Source: Lojkania enalia
Taxonomy: Eukaryota; Ascomycota; Dothideomycetes; Pleosporales
Direction: 5' to 3'
DNA: 64,000 bases
Assembly (NCBI GenBank): GCA_010094045.1
Contig: ML986635.1
Location: 134,022-198,021 of the forward strand
Part shown: piece after piece, positions 49,749 to 61,489 of the stretch
How positions within the stretch are numbered: the stretch's first letter is position 1
Layout: each line of letters starts with the position of its first letter
Notes under the pieces: generated by a model
The model's database searches: none
What the model was told of the DNA's origin: nothing
Seen by the model: the letters and a program-made list of their open reading frames with translations, nothing else
Made by a program: the position numbers and the translations under genes

Positions 49749-50117
49749 TGTAGCCGAGGTGCGGAGGGAGCGGTACAATTGATTGATAGGGGAGGAGGGG
49801 GTGGGAAGGGAGGGCCTGGCAGCCGCAATTGAGGCACTACAAGTAGATATGTGTCCTGTGGACGGGCGCTGACTCACGGGTCTTGGACGGGTGGTGGGTG
49901 AATGCCTAAGGCGGCCCGTAGTCCCACAGAATAGCGGCCGACGCGCTTGCGCTATAGGGTGCGCACGGACCTAGACATTCGCGTGGTGAAAGCTTAGACA
50001 AGCTTCCCGACGTGCCATTCACTTCCAAACACTCGACGTCCGCCCGCCCTGCTGTCGCAATTCCTCCCGCTACATGGCCCTCGGATAGGTGCAATTCCAG
50101 CGCATTCCAGCGCCAAC
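49749..50117. promoter_or_regulatory. divergent promoter trpC / NUP188
   Basis: 369 bp separate the two divergent starts, so regulatory sites may be shared. Fungal trpC is normally under cross-pathway (Gcn4/CpcA) control through TGACTC-type sites; a TGACTC occurs near 49871-49876, though if the upstream trpC ATG is used it is in the coding start. Confidence 0.5.
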
Positions 50118-53100
50118 ATGGCTCCTATCCCGCCGCAGGCCCAGTCGGAAATTGACCTCTCCAAATGCTTCGCCGGAGACGTCCAGCTCATGTACGCTCG
50201 AAATATTCAGTCTCCCGCACAGCAGTTTACTGACCGCGTTAGCTCCTGGGATCTCACCTATAATGCGCTTTGCGATCCGGAAACCGCAGCCAAGAGCGCA
50301 CCGTTGCGCGCTTTTCTCACCGCCGAAGCAAGCCTTGAGATACTGAGCAAACCGTGGAAGCCCTTTGCTGAGCCTTCGGCACAAGAGAAGACCAAGTTCG
50401 AGACGGCTACCGCGCCCATAAACCTCCCAGGCGCTCAAAACAGCCGGCATCTTATTGAAGAGGTCAAGGCAGATAGCTTATGGCTCTCGCAACAAGCTCG
50501 CATTTCTGAGTACTCTGCCCTACGACTTGCTATAATAGAATGGCAGAGTAGGCCGACTATTCAGCTGCTCAGCGGCCTGACAGAAGAGGAGGCCCTGAGT
50601 GTCCAAGAAGCGGCAGGTATCTCCAATCTGGGCGCCTCGACGTTCGCGCCAGGTTCGTCGATCCTCACACTACCCTCCGACCTTGTCTTGCAGTCCGATA
50701 CGAATTTCGATTCCGCCGACCAGCGTAAGCTTCGCTTGTTTGACCTATACCTTTCTACACGCATCGCAATTCTACGAGTCAGCCAACTACTCATAGCATG
50801 GGGCTCTGCCCGCGAGCTGAGGCAATGTTACGGTCCGGAATATCGAATCGGAGACGACTGGCTGGAGCAACTAGGTCAAGCTATCGCCGCAAAACAACAA
50901 CGAAAGGATCCATCTTCTCCAACAGTGACATTTCTCGATCAATGCGTCCGGACTTTGAACACCACGCTGGACGCATTGGACGACGGATTTGCGTGGACAA
51001 TGCCAGATAGCATTCTAGAGGTCGCCTTGGAGAAATGGGCAACTGCGCAGCTCACCGAAGTAGTCCAGGTCCTGCACATTGCTTTGATTCATGCAGATCT
51101 TCTGACGAAGAAATTCATCCAAAGTTCGACACTTGAGGAATGGTTCAACTCTATGTCGAAACGCAACTTTTTTGCAGACCCCCCGATTGTAAGCTGCTTA
51201 GCTTGTTAATTAACATGATTATATTGACTTTCATGTAGACTTCACCAAACCAGCAGCCTCTTGTACCGCTCCTGCAGCTTCTATCGTCTCTCTTCTCTTT
51301 AGCCATCTTGAAAGTTGACATTGTGCTCCAGGACCTCGAAACTGGAGAGTACGATTCTTGGGATACATCTGCGTATGTCCTGAATCCGCATCTAATTGAG
51401 ATGATCACTATCATCTTCGGTTACACGAAGCAGCTAGGTCCAAGCCCGGCTACTCCTCCTGCATTTGCATGGTCCATACTTACGTGGAGGCTGTTCCAAG
51501 AGGCCAAAACATTAGAGGAAAGTCGCGATCGTCCAATTGAGAGCAACTCAAGAATTTCTGCGACGACGGCTTCTTCCCTTGAAGATGCCGTAATGGCACT
51601 CACCAGACTCGAAAGTGGCGAGCTCTTCGACAAGAGACAGCCATATCAAGATATCGGAGAGAGTTGTCTCAATTTCGAGGTTTTCGGAATAATAACAACC
51701 TTAACGAATGTTGCAATATCGACCTTTGGAACAACCATTGACCAAATCTCAAGGGACAGTTCTAGAATCCTGTTTCTGCAACTCATTCGTGCGGCTTTAA
51801 GTACTGGGATCATTCGATATAGCACCGAAGTCATTCTTTCCGCTTATGCCATCATTGCCGGTGATAGAAGCTTTCGCATGTGGACTTCAAATGTCATATC
51901 ACGCCATCCTGACCCGGTTGTTTCCATATTCCTCAACGACGATACTATCCTTCGTCCCGAACTCCTTGAACAATCTCACTACCGGTACCCATACGAAATA
52001 GGGCCACTTCTCCAGTTTTGCAGTGCTCTGACAAGAGGAGAAAAGTCTTCACATGACGGAATGCCGGCAGTTGGTAGCATACTTGCAAACACTATGACGC
52101 TTATGCAACGTCTGCCTGAAAATTTTAGTGGATACGCTTCAATCCGGGAGGAAGAAAATGCAAATTTCGTAGCATTATCGGAACCACTCCCCCAGTTCGC
52201 CTCTGTTAAAGCATCCCTCTTCGGTGGGCCGCGCCGGAGGCTTCTAACAGCAAGCGCATCTTACGATGACTCTGACATAGTTATGGTCATACCTCCTGGC
52301 ACGGAAGGTAATATAGTTGATGACAGCTCACAACCCTTCGTATCCGTATGGCGTTATCCTCATTCCGCCCTGGAGTATTTCGTGCAACTTCTCACCACAT
52401 ATACCGTTGGGAGTAGCCAAGTCGAGTATGCCACCCAGCAGCCGATTTCCATTAGTAGCGCAGCAGATATTATCGGTTTGTTTGCAGACCTTCTACACTC
52501 CTCTCTGCGGGCATCGACAGACAATGATAGCAATCCCATTTGCTCTACTGAATTGTTGGCCGCTTTGGATATTCGGATTGATCGAAATCAAGATACCGTG
52601 GACATCATCCTCTCTATATTCGAGGAAGAGCTCCTTCGTCTTTGCCAACAGCCAGGAAATGAAGAATCGCTAGATCTCCTCGTCAACTGTATACAATTTC
52701 TTCGAGCCTTAGTTGTTATTGCACCTAACAGAGTTTGGCCATGGCTTATTCGGAGTCGATTATTAGAAAGAGAGGGAAGTGGGGGGAGTATGGCAACCAT
52801 ACTTATTGGAACTGAAATGGTTCTTGGTCGTTACGATTTTCTTATCGGTTGCATTCAATTATTCCGAACACTGATAAAAGATGCTGTCGGGCGCACTGTC
52901 GCTCGAAAGTCTGCTAGCAAGGCCTTGACTCGCTTCAATGCCGCGACAACTTCCGATAGCGGAACATCCGACAAAATCATGAGCGACATTCTGCTTACGT
53001 TTGGACGAACCCTTGCGAGCATACATGAAGGTTCTCTGACTTGGAAGTTCGTCCGACAAGAAGATCGGTTAGAGATCAACATCGGCATATGCAGCGTGTT

Positions 53101-55825
53101 CAACATGATCTTAGAATTGGCATACGGTGTAGATGATGCACCGAAGCTTTCTGCTAAGCTTACTGGGGTTATTGCCCCGATTGCCGAATATATTACAGGG
53201 CTCTATATCTCAAAGTCACTAAATGATCTGCCAACAAACCCAATCTTGGCGTCATTGCTAGCTGGAACGGAGCAAGACTGTGGCTATGTCCTAACGGGCG
53301 CTGTTACCCTCTGGAGACAGCAGACGCTTACGGCTCTATCCTTCTCTAATACAATTGTTCGTGTCGCAGTCCTACTTGATAAGCCATGGACACACCTCGA
53401 GCAGCGGCTTTTCAAAGCTACGCCATTGCTGACCCGACTCTATTCCATGAGCGATGCATATAAATCTTCGGTTGTGCTCCTCTTAGAAACTCTTGTCAGA
53501 GGTGCGGTTCGAGTTGCGGAGCAAGCGGACAAAGAGAAAGAGACCGGTGTTGAGAAGAAAGAACCGCCTTCTCTTCTTGGTCACTTGGGTCCTAGGACCG
53601 CAAAGAACTTTCTAAGCATCTTGTCCCAGTTGGATGAGCCGTTGAAGATAGTTGATATCCAAACTAGCGCCTGGAATTTGCTCTCCGCTGTGGTCACCTG
53701 CAAACAGCAATGGTTCGCCTTATACTTATTGACTGGGAACACACCACGAGACACCGTCCGGAGTGTAGCCGCCAATGGATCGGGGCCAACAAGGAAAAAA
53801 GCACTTCTTACTCGCGCTTTAGACGCTCTTTCAAGGTTTGATTTTAAGAACGAAAGCCTGCCATGGGCCTTGTATACAGCAATGCTTGAATTCGTTACTT
53901 CGGCACAGAATAATTGGTCATGGGCCATGGGTGACCCTCGACAACAGAACAGCAAGTTCATTCCCCACCTCCTTGAGTTCCTAGAATGGCTAGCGCAGCA
54001 AACGGGAGATCTCCGCTCAGAGGCCGTTATCCTCAAACGCTCTTATCATAACAAATTCGCGTCGCTTGTTTGTGAGATACTTGCTATGTGCCTTCATAGC
54101 TCCCGCCAGATAGGGGATGTAACTGCTTTGAAAGACATCCTTCCAAAGCTAGCGTACCTTCAAACACACGCTCTAGATATACCATCATATAATGTTTCTT
54201 TGCACTCCAACTTAAAGCAGAATCTGGCGAAGAAATTCCGAGGGGTTTCATTGGAGAACTTTAAACGGACCACGTTGTGTCCGGATAGTTTTGGACGGAG
54301 TTTCTTTTATGATCTCAGTCTTGCAGACCAGCTTCTCGGATTCGATAGCACGTGGTCTCGACCCCGACAAGATCAAGGGTTTTCCGCCGAGGTCGTGAGA
54401 GCAAATCTCAATCTTGGCTTTGTCGAATCGCAGGCGCAGATACTTCAAAGCTGGAAAGTACTTGCTGTGGAATTAAGCAGCGTAATTGAGAAGGATGATC
54501 GTCTCCCAGGAATACTCATTAGCGTTGTAAGAGACTGCATGACCGCCAATGCAGAATCGACGCTCCCGGAAGCTTTGTTCGGCCAGCTCATGACTGTCCG
54601 CGCGGACCTCGCATTCGTCTTGCTCCAGAAAATGGTCATATCAAAAGTAAAGGACACCAATGCGCGAAGGTTACTTACCCCAATCTGGAACGCTATTCGC
54701 GCATCCACACCCGATTTCGACATAGTATTTTCTTCAGAACAAGTGCACTATTACCGTTTTCTCTTGAGGACCCTTTACCTGTCACTCCAATTTCACCTGC
54801 TCGATTCATCTGCAACAACAGAGGATAACACGTTTCGCTCAACTTTTCGGGCATCGCTCCCCGCGAAAAGCACGGAGCTTGTAGAGCCGATTTCAAACCA
54901 GCTACTCGAGGTATTATCAGAAATTGTGGCAAAGGGGTTCCGTAGTCTAGCCAACCAACTTCATACGGAGCCGGAGAGTGTTTCTCCCTCTGACTTTGCG
55001 CTCCTGACAGCCATTCTTCAGACCATTCTCCGAATACCAGAGATGATCAACTGGCATGCTCAAGCTGCATTGATCTTTGCAAATAGCAATACAGTTCGCT
55101 ATGCAACAAGTCTTTTCTCGTGGTCGGATCGACTCACTATCTCTAACAACGGCGTCGATGACCCAATATATGGTGAGCTCAGTCTGTTGTTCATCCTGTC
55201 ACTGTCAAGCATGCAGCCACTAGCGGAGACAATGGCAGTAGAAGGCATTCTATCACAGTTGAGTACAGCGAACTTGATGAAATACTATCATCGACCGGGT
55301 GGAATGTCGCCATTCGATGCACCAAGCCGGCTCTTCTCTATCTGGACTAAGGGGATCCTACCTCTTTGCCTGAACCTCCTCTATGCTGTTGGCCCGCCCA
55401 TCGCTGGCGAGATCTCAGCCTTCCTCAATCAGTTTCACGAACAACTCCTTCGTGCCTCAAATGCACTTGATGATCGGAGGCTGAACAAACTCACACTTTC
55501 TATTACTTCAGAAGCACATTCTCTGGCTCTTATTGCGGCTATTTTGGAGAACAATCGAGCGCAAGGACCCAGACTCGGTATCCAGGCAAGCGATATCCCA
55601 GTGCTTGACTGGGATAAAGAGAATATTAAGGAGGATATTGAGAGCTGGATGGCTAGGAAAGGAGCACTGAGGGAGAAGATTGTAGTTGTAGATGAGTCGG
55701 ACGCAGCACTCTTTGATAAGAAGTTGGGTGACGATACAGCTGAAACTATGCTTGAGGAAAGGGTTCTGAGGGAGTTGGACGCAGCGGGCGATTGCTTGGG
55801 ATTGGGCAAATCCAACGGGTCGTAA
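50118..55825 (+). CDS. NUP188: inner-ring nucleoporin Nup188
   Basis: Large alpha-solenoid scaffold nucleoporin. Two exons, 50118-51188 and 51239-55825 (50-nt intron, phase 0), give 1885 residues, the size of fungal Nup188. The N-terminus DLSKCFAGDVQLMYARNIQ and the block LWLSQQARISEYSALRLAIIEWQ with LSGLTEEEALSVQEAAGIS match my knowledge of the Nup188 N-terminal domain. The remainder is helical, Leu-rich and lacks FG repeats. In yeast Nup188 binds Pom34/Pom152 and Nic96 in the inner ring. No break or frameshift seen over 5.7 kb. The only nearby alternative would be the related Nup192/205, whose N-terminus differs. Confidence 0.9.
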
Positions 55826-56199
55826 GAAAGTATGGAAAGTATGTGTAGGATTTTCTACTGGAATTGAGCATCAAAAGCGTGGCATGGAGTTTTGGAAGCC
55901 TTCAAAAGGCGATATACGGCATTTTGGTGAATATTGGCGAATTTTGATATATAGAATTCATATCTTGAAAAAATGTTGTTCATTATTCGAGGTGCGCTGT
56001 GGATGTTGCCAATCCATACATGTCCATTACGCCTCATATTCGCCTTAACCCCTTACATGTACTTCAATTCGAAATGCTATGCTCATTCTCATAATATCAT
56101 CTACTCCTAAATGCACAAATCATCTCCCTCTTTCGCTCTCCCTCGGTCTTTGCGCTGCCCTCTCTAACATCACGATCATCCTAGTATAAACAGTGGGTT
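55826..56199. other. intergenic between convergent genes
   Basis: 3' flanks of NUP188 (+) and the FAM32A-like gene (-). AT-rich, no gene. Confidence 0.5.
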
Positions 56200-56613
56200 T
56201 TAACCAGGCCCAATCTTCGGCATGTCGTGATGCTCACTTAGTTCGCTCAGATACCGATTCAACTCCTCCACCCTCTCCTTATGCGTCTTTACACCCTCCC
56301 TCCTCAACCGCTCATCTAGTCGCTTCCGCCTTGCTTCTTCGTAGCGTAGCTCCGCTTCGGTTTTTTGCCGGCCGCCGGAAGCCTTGATTTTGTGCTCGGC
56401 TAAGGTAGGCGAGAGAGATCGTGTGGGAGTTGGGGATTTGGAGTCTGGCTTTGTGGTTGCGGGTTGCGAGGAGGATTTGGTAGAGGTTGAGGAGTCAGCG
56501 GCAGCAGAAGTGGAGTCGGGCTTTGGTTTCTTTTTCTTCTTTTTCTTGTCGATTCCCGCACCTTTTAGTTTTAAGGCGCCCCCACCGGCAGAGGTGTAGT
56601 CTGAGGAGGGCAT
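56200..56613 (-). CDS. FAM32A-like small basic protein
   Basis: 137 residues, single exon. N-terminal GGALKLKGAGIDKKKKKKKPKP, then a Ser/Thr/Pro-rich middle, then a conserved helical C-terminus (KTEAELRYEEARRKRLDERL, KTHKERVEELNRYLSELSEHHDMPKIGPG). The LKLKG plus poly-Lys start and the KTHKERVEELN...MPKIGPG end are the hallmarks of the FAM32A family. The human member is a nuclear protein linked to the spliceosome active site in its late catalytic state (established knowledge). The middle Ser/Thr stretch is a fungal addition. The start is the first Met of the frame. Confidence 0.85.
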   Translation of the reverse strand: MPSSDYTSAGGGALKLKGAGIDKKKKKKKPKPDSTSAAADSSTSTKSSSQPATTKPDSKSPTPTRSLSPTLAEHKIKASGGRQKTEAELRYEEARRKRLDERLRREGVKTHKERVEELNRYLSELSEHHDMPKIGPG

Positions 56614-56888
56614 TTGATCGGGGTGAGGTGTTGTGAAGGGGGTTGGGTGTGGGATTTAGAGCTTGGGGCTTGGAGATGGTTAGGCTTGGCGGTGAGGTAC
56701 GGATGATCGACATAGGGATTCAGGTCACGTGTAATTGATGAACGTCACTTGCATGTATTTGCATGTAGGATGGAGATGTGTCGATTCATATTTAAGGGCC
56801 TGGACAGATCGTGAGACGCTTTTCTCTTTAGAAACCACCGGTCTCTGTGCAAATCACACTCTACCCTTTAACCCTTCATGAGCGCAAC

Positions 56889-57138
56889 ATGTCACACCAC
56901 CTCCATTTCCTAGAAGAGATTCGACTCAATATCTACGACCATGTCGCTCCACGATTCTTGACTAAAAATACGCGTTTCCAATTATATCGGCCCACTCGAT
57001 TCTTGCAAGTTTATTTAAGCAGAACTCGAGCACGAGCTAGTCAACAAGGCACAACAACAGCTGTCGGAAATAAGCGACCATATCCCCAGTGACTACGTCG
57101 GGTCTTCTCGATTTCAGATCCCAAGGTATTTCAAATAG
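56889..57138 (+). pseudogene. frameshifted F-box-like gene remnant
   Basis: Opens with MSHHLHFLEEIRLNIYDHV, which resembles the F-box-like start of many fungal proteins (LPxEIRLxIYxxV). Around 57005-57020 the likely coding frame changes: upstream it reads RPTRFLQVYLS, downstream AELEHELVNKAQQQLSE..SDHIPSDYVGS in another frame, ending in TAG at 57136-57138. No intron of reasonable length joins them, so a small indel or a larger decay is likely. The rest of a normal-length protein is absent. It marks the start of the decaying region. Confidence 0.45.
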
Positions 57139-57586
57139 ATCATCAATCCATGCATGCTCAGCAAGGAATACGAATCGTTATTTAGAATCAGCGCTGAGCT
57201 CATGGAAGCTATTACAGGCTAGCACGCTTAGAGTCTAACTATCAAATGTCATGTCATGCTCTATGGCGAGACAATCAATCACTTGCTCAATGATCCAATT
57301 GGATGACAACATCTAGTGAGATCGACGTATGCTTCGAGAGAGATTACTAAATGATGAGAGGGTCCCTTGGTGTAGGAAGGTTGTACTCGACTTGGGGATA
57401 TCACAAGAGAACGAGGAACATGCGCTGAACGGTTATCGGCGGGAGGTACTTCCGAGACGTTCACCAGCCTAGACCTGGAAGAGCCGAGCGGAGCTCCAAA
57501 TGAGAATTCTCAATGCTTGTATGTATATAACTTAAATCATCGTAGTATTTTTGTAATAACATATAATTAAGTCGGCGTTGAACTTT
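57139..57586. other. no feature recognised
   Basis: About 450 bp between the F-box-like remnant and the hairpin. No coding frame of interest. Confidence 0.4.
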
Positions 57587-57608
57587 ATGGTTCGCTTGAG
57601 CGAACCAT
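57587..57608. repeat. perfect 10-bp inverted repeat (hairpin)
   Basis: ATGGTTCGCT, spacer TG, then AGCGAACCAT: a perfect 10-bp stem with a two-base loop just before a plus-strand gene fragment. It could be a protein-binding palindrome or chance. Confidence 0.6.
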
Positions 57609-57615
57609 CGCGTAT

Positions 57616-58159
57616 AGTACGCACTTAGGCGTTGCTATCGAGTATGGTGAGATCCGCTGCCGCGTCATGGGCCATGGAAGCGTGCTATGCGGTGTGAGTA
57701 TCGTGGAACATGTTTCTCTAGCTTTGCACAGCAAAAGGTCCGTACTCGCGGTGCTCCGGTGACCCATGTCATAGAGCAGCATGGTCTCGAGATTGCCCGC
57801 TCTGACAATGGGGGCCGCCTCTCCTCAAAGTATTTACGCGAGGTGAAGTGTATAAATAATAGAATATGTTCTAAGCGTGTTCCTAATTTGTTTTAGAGTG
57901 GTACACTCATATGATAAAGAGGCATGATCGTCAGATCGCTGCTGAGACACGCGTCGCCCAAGAGTGTGAGCGCCTGCACATCTTTGTCCTCGCACCTATA
58001 GACAAGACGATGCAGCCGCTTCATAAGGACAATGACAATGTATTTGCATACCGAAACACATTCTAAACGTGTTACTAATGTGTTTTGATGGCTCAAGCTT
58101 ACCAACATGACGTAGATCATGCGCTCTATGGGCAAGACGGCTCCCTATGCTATCTATAA
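57616..58159 (+). pseudogene. multi-exon gene fragment with module-bearing introns, unidentified
   Basis: Reads in phase as VAIEYGEIRCRVMGHGSVLCG, intron 57694-57731 (ends GCACAG), then QKVRTRG..VIEQHGLEIARSDNGG..KYLRE, intron from 57843 ending at 57896 or 57898, then WYTHMIKRHDRQIAAETRVA, QECERLHIFVLAPIDK. A third intron begins at 58040. Its expected TTTTAG end reads TTTTGA (58083-58088), as if one A was lost, after which MAQAYQHDVDHALYGQ would continue to a stop at 58157-58159. A further intron-like segment with intact GTATGT and CAG ends lies at 58183-58233. No family recognised. The broken acceptor suggests decay. Its introns share the 3' module described for the minus-strand gene next door. 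Confidence 0.4.
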
Positions 58160-61100
58160 GCACGATTAACCTGGCACCAGAAGTATGTTGGCCTTGATTA
58201 ATCATATTGGAATATGTTCCTAACCTATTTCAGCCTGTCGCTTTGATTCTGGCGCTGATATTCCCAACTCCTGCCAGAATATCCTGTACTGGAACTTAAA
58301 GTATGACTTTGGTGGTGAGCGGAGAGAGAAACATTGAAAACGTGTTTCAGGCATGCGTCAGCACTATAGAGTCGAATAAATACATTCTCCTCTCTAAATA
58401 ATTCAAAATTTAAAGTAACTTCGCCCGATACAGCCCTATTCAAAGGGGCAATCTAATTTACCTTCTGCCTTACATTGCTTACAAACTAAAGGTAGCCTAT
58501 TTAACTTTAAGATCCGCCGACATGAGTTGATGTTTACCTAGATCACGATTAGAACACAATAAAAACATGTTGTAGCATAATAACGTACCTACCCTTTAAC
58601 CTAGCCTTTTTTAGAGTTTATCTTGTATAAGGGTACTGGAAGAAGGCCTTTCTTGACCGGTCTCCTTGATCTTGCTTTTTCAGGTAGCTGGGATAACCGC
58701 TTACGCTTCTAGTTCTTAGGAGCAGAAGGGCTAGAGATGTTAGTAGAAGCTGTTGGTAGTATATTTGTAGCATGTTCATCTTGCGCCCTATTATCTGCTG
58801 CTTGTGTTAGGGCGATTAAGCTCTCGAGAGGCGTTGCATCACGATAACGCTCAGGCAAGTACGTTTCGAACGCATTCTCATTAGGTCTGCCCTGATTAAT
58901 TCTATCACGTATTGCTATCATGCTTTTGTAGAATCGAAGAGCAGATTGTTGGCACCGATAGCTAGAGCGACTGGTTTGTGCGGAGCTTAGCTGGTACCGC
59001 GGGTGGAATACTTTTAGGTGGTGAATTACTGCACCACGATGACCGAACTTCTTCTAAGACGGCGTCAGAACAAGTTTAAAACAAGACCGTCTTAAGTACC
59101 TAATCCGTAAAGTTCTTCATCTGCGCTCTCCCATCGAGCATGGCAGAAGAGCTCGCTAGCATGGACCGTACAGCTAGTGTCGGCGCTATCAGGTGAGAGT
59201 TTAGGCGTGCCTATTGGAAGCTTTACAAGTTTAGCATCGCGCTTGTACACCGCCAGGAAGCATGGTTTAGAACACGTTTTAATCGCGTTCTTGTTAATTC
59301 ACACATCCTCAAGAAGTGTCTTGCTTCCCATAACAACTAAAAGGGTGCGAGAAAGTAGGTAGATTGTGTTTTAAACGTAATACCATAGCAACCACTTCTA
59401 TATACACCATCTTCACTTGGTCTAGCAAGCGAAAATTTCCACCCTTGGCGAAGGACCCTAGTCTATAGAATATGATAGATCGTATTGAAAACATGTTTCG
59501 AATACAGTCACGTTACATACTTCGCCTCTCCCTCCCCTTCTCTCTCTCTCCCAAGCAAGCCTCTCCTTCTCAAAGGCCAGCTTCTCTTGCTCAAGTTTCA
59601 ATCGCTCCTTTTCTAGCCCAAACTTCTCTTGTTCCTGCTGTAGAGCCTGGCTTGATGAAAGAGCTTGTCGTTGGAGGCTCAGTAATTCAGAAGGTCTAAA
59701 ACATGTTAGGAACGCGTTCCCAACCCGTTACTAGGACTTACAAGCGCGTTTCTTCTACTGTAGGGGCAGATCGCATGGGCGAAGATCGAGAAGCTGAAAC
59801 CGATGGAGATCGCGAAAGTCTTAGGGCCTGAGAGGACTTTCGAGCTTTTGATGATGCTCTTCCTCTTGGGAGGTGTACAAGGCCAGACGAGTTTGCGTAT
59901 TCAAGTGTCTCATCTTCGTCAGACAAGATAGTAATTTCATCATCTCTCTCTTGACTTTCTTTTACATTCTAAACACGTTTTAGACATGTTCTTGCTGTAT
60001 GCGGCAATACTTACGGATCTCACGATCCTTACTTGGGAAATAGCGCTGGGTTAACGACGCCGCGCTTCGTTGAACATGCCGAATACCATCTCTATCGTGA
60101 GCGTCATATTCTCTAATCTCTTGCAGGTCAATCTGAATTGCGCTAGAACATGTTAGTATCGCTTTTGAAGCAGGTTTAGTAATTATACTTCTGGATAGCT
60201 GCTAGCAACGGAACATTCTTGCCTGTCCGATATCCTTTCTGGCCGGCCTGCTCAGCTGCGTTAGAAGTAGATTCTAACGCGTCCCAAATACGCTTATCCT
60301 TAATTTCACTACAGCAAAAACAAAGCCCAGCTGCAATAACCTAATTTTTCTTGTGGCTAGCTCATACCCGAGCCTTTGGATCCTCCTCTTCAGCTGGAAC
60401 ATGTCAGAATACGTTCCAAACTTGATCCTGGGGCAATGTACTTATTAACAGCTCACATAAATGATGATATTCTTGAGGGGATTTAGCGTTAAGGAGAGCC
60501 CTCATACGAACCCTTAGAGAATTGTCTGTGTAATCAGAATTAGGTACAACGTTATTAATACTCCGTAGAAAGTAAACCCCGCAAAACCGCGTACACGATT
60601 TCAGTTGCCATCTCCAATCTCGATGTTGAGTATCAATACTGCTAAGGTAGGAGCTGAATGCTATAATATGTTTAAATCGTGCATTATATAAGTTTTAGGT
60701 GTATCTTACCTGCCATCTGCTTGCTGCACATATCCATTGTAGTACCATATCACTCTTTGCCATGTAGATGATACCACTTAACTGGCTTCTTAACGCGTTC
60801 GGAACATAATTTAAAGAAAGAGGAGAACGCGAGTTCGTACATATCTCGAAAGTCGGTGTCAGTAATAATGCGACCAAGCGTGAGCATTAGAATTTATTAA
60901 GAACGTGTTTGAAATGTGTCAAAGATGCAATACGTACACTTATTATGCTCGGTATAGAATACCGCCATTAGTATCTCTGTCCAATGCCCATTTAATCGCT
61001 TAAAGGATATATCCATCTGAAATGTCTTCCGGTCAAACAGGATCTTTGCTTGCTGGTCGTAGAAGCAAATAATGAGGTTGCCAGATACAGACGGCAATAT

Positions 61101-61416
61101 AAGTCGAATATATGCCTATAATTAGACTTAGAATTATGTCTCAAACGCGTTTAAATTATGTTCTTACTGTCTCGGGTTCCTGATGCCTCGCCCTCCATTC
61201 ATATGCAACGCCTTCAAATCCACCCCTGTATGGGAAGCGGGCCAGTTTTTCGCGCTTAATAATACAGGTTACACGATCCTTATTGGTAAAGGTAACATTT
61301 AAATCTTCAATAGAACAATATCTGTTCGTTGAGAGGTGCGCCTTAAGCTGCGGTGAATTAAGGAATTGGGCTAACCGAGTTCCTAATATGTTCTGAACAC
61401 CTGCTATAACGCTCAC
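57843..61416. repeat. family of short introns with a shared periodic 3' module
   Basis: Intron-like segments with GT..AG borders, most ending in a module of two or three 8-mers of AAYRYGTT type (e.g. AACGCGTT, AACATGTT) spaced by about 3 nt and followed by YTAG or a close variant. Minus strand: 61371-61416, 61116-61167, 60887-60937 (acceptor AA), 60661-60709, 60394-60441, 60143-60188, 59969-60014, 59696-59741, 59054-59099 and 58538-58588; less regular at 60309-60367 and 59463-59520. Plus strand: 57848-57896 and 58183-58233, plus a degenerate copy at 58040-58088. Five are exactly 46 nt. The last 8-mer overlaps a CTAAC branch site; the upstream copies are not explained by splicing signals. The introns of RIB1, SSN3, NUP188 and TRP-region genes lack it. 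Confidence 0.65.
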
Positions 61417-61489
61417 ATCGAGTAAGGCCTGGAGTTAGCATTGGCTGGAGAACATTCTCGATTGCCTGAATATCCTCATCGCGTAGGAG
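58709..61489 (-). pseudogene. intron-rich MULE-like transposase-family gene, probably decaying
   Basis: At least ten exons read on the minus strand. In order: EDIQAIENVLQPMLTPG; QLKAHLSTNRYCSIEDLNVTF..GFEGVAYEWRARHQEPET; LPSVSGNLIICFYDQQAKIL, FDRKTFQMDISFKRLNGHW; GRIITDTDFRDMYELAFSSF, VKWYHLHGKEWYG; SYLSSIDTQHRDWRWQLK; then a segment with ALESTSNAAEQAGQKGYRTGK and LTQRYFPSKD; then an acidic/Ser-rich part and a Glu/Lys coiled coil (EQEKFGLEKERLKLEQEKLA). The order IDxxFK / ITDxD / WHxHG / N-x-x-E-x-x-H-like fits fungal MULE-type transposase relatives (from memory). Most joins are in phase. Against function: the third intron ends AA instead of AG (60887), some joins need an AG about 10 nt beyond the YTAG, the segment between 60394 and 60143 looks shortened, and the last exons (59.3-58.7 kb, ending SSPSAPKN) do not join cleanly. 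Not RIP-mutated. The first exon is not located. Confidence 0.55.
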
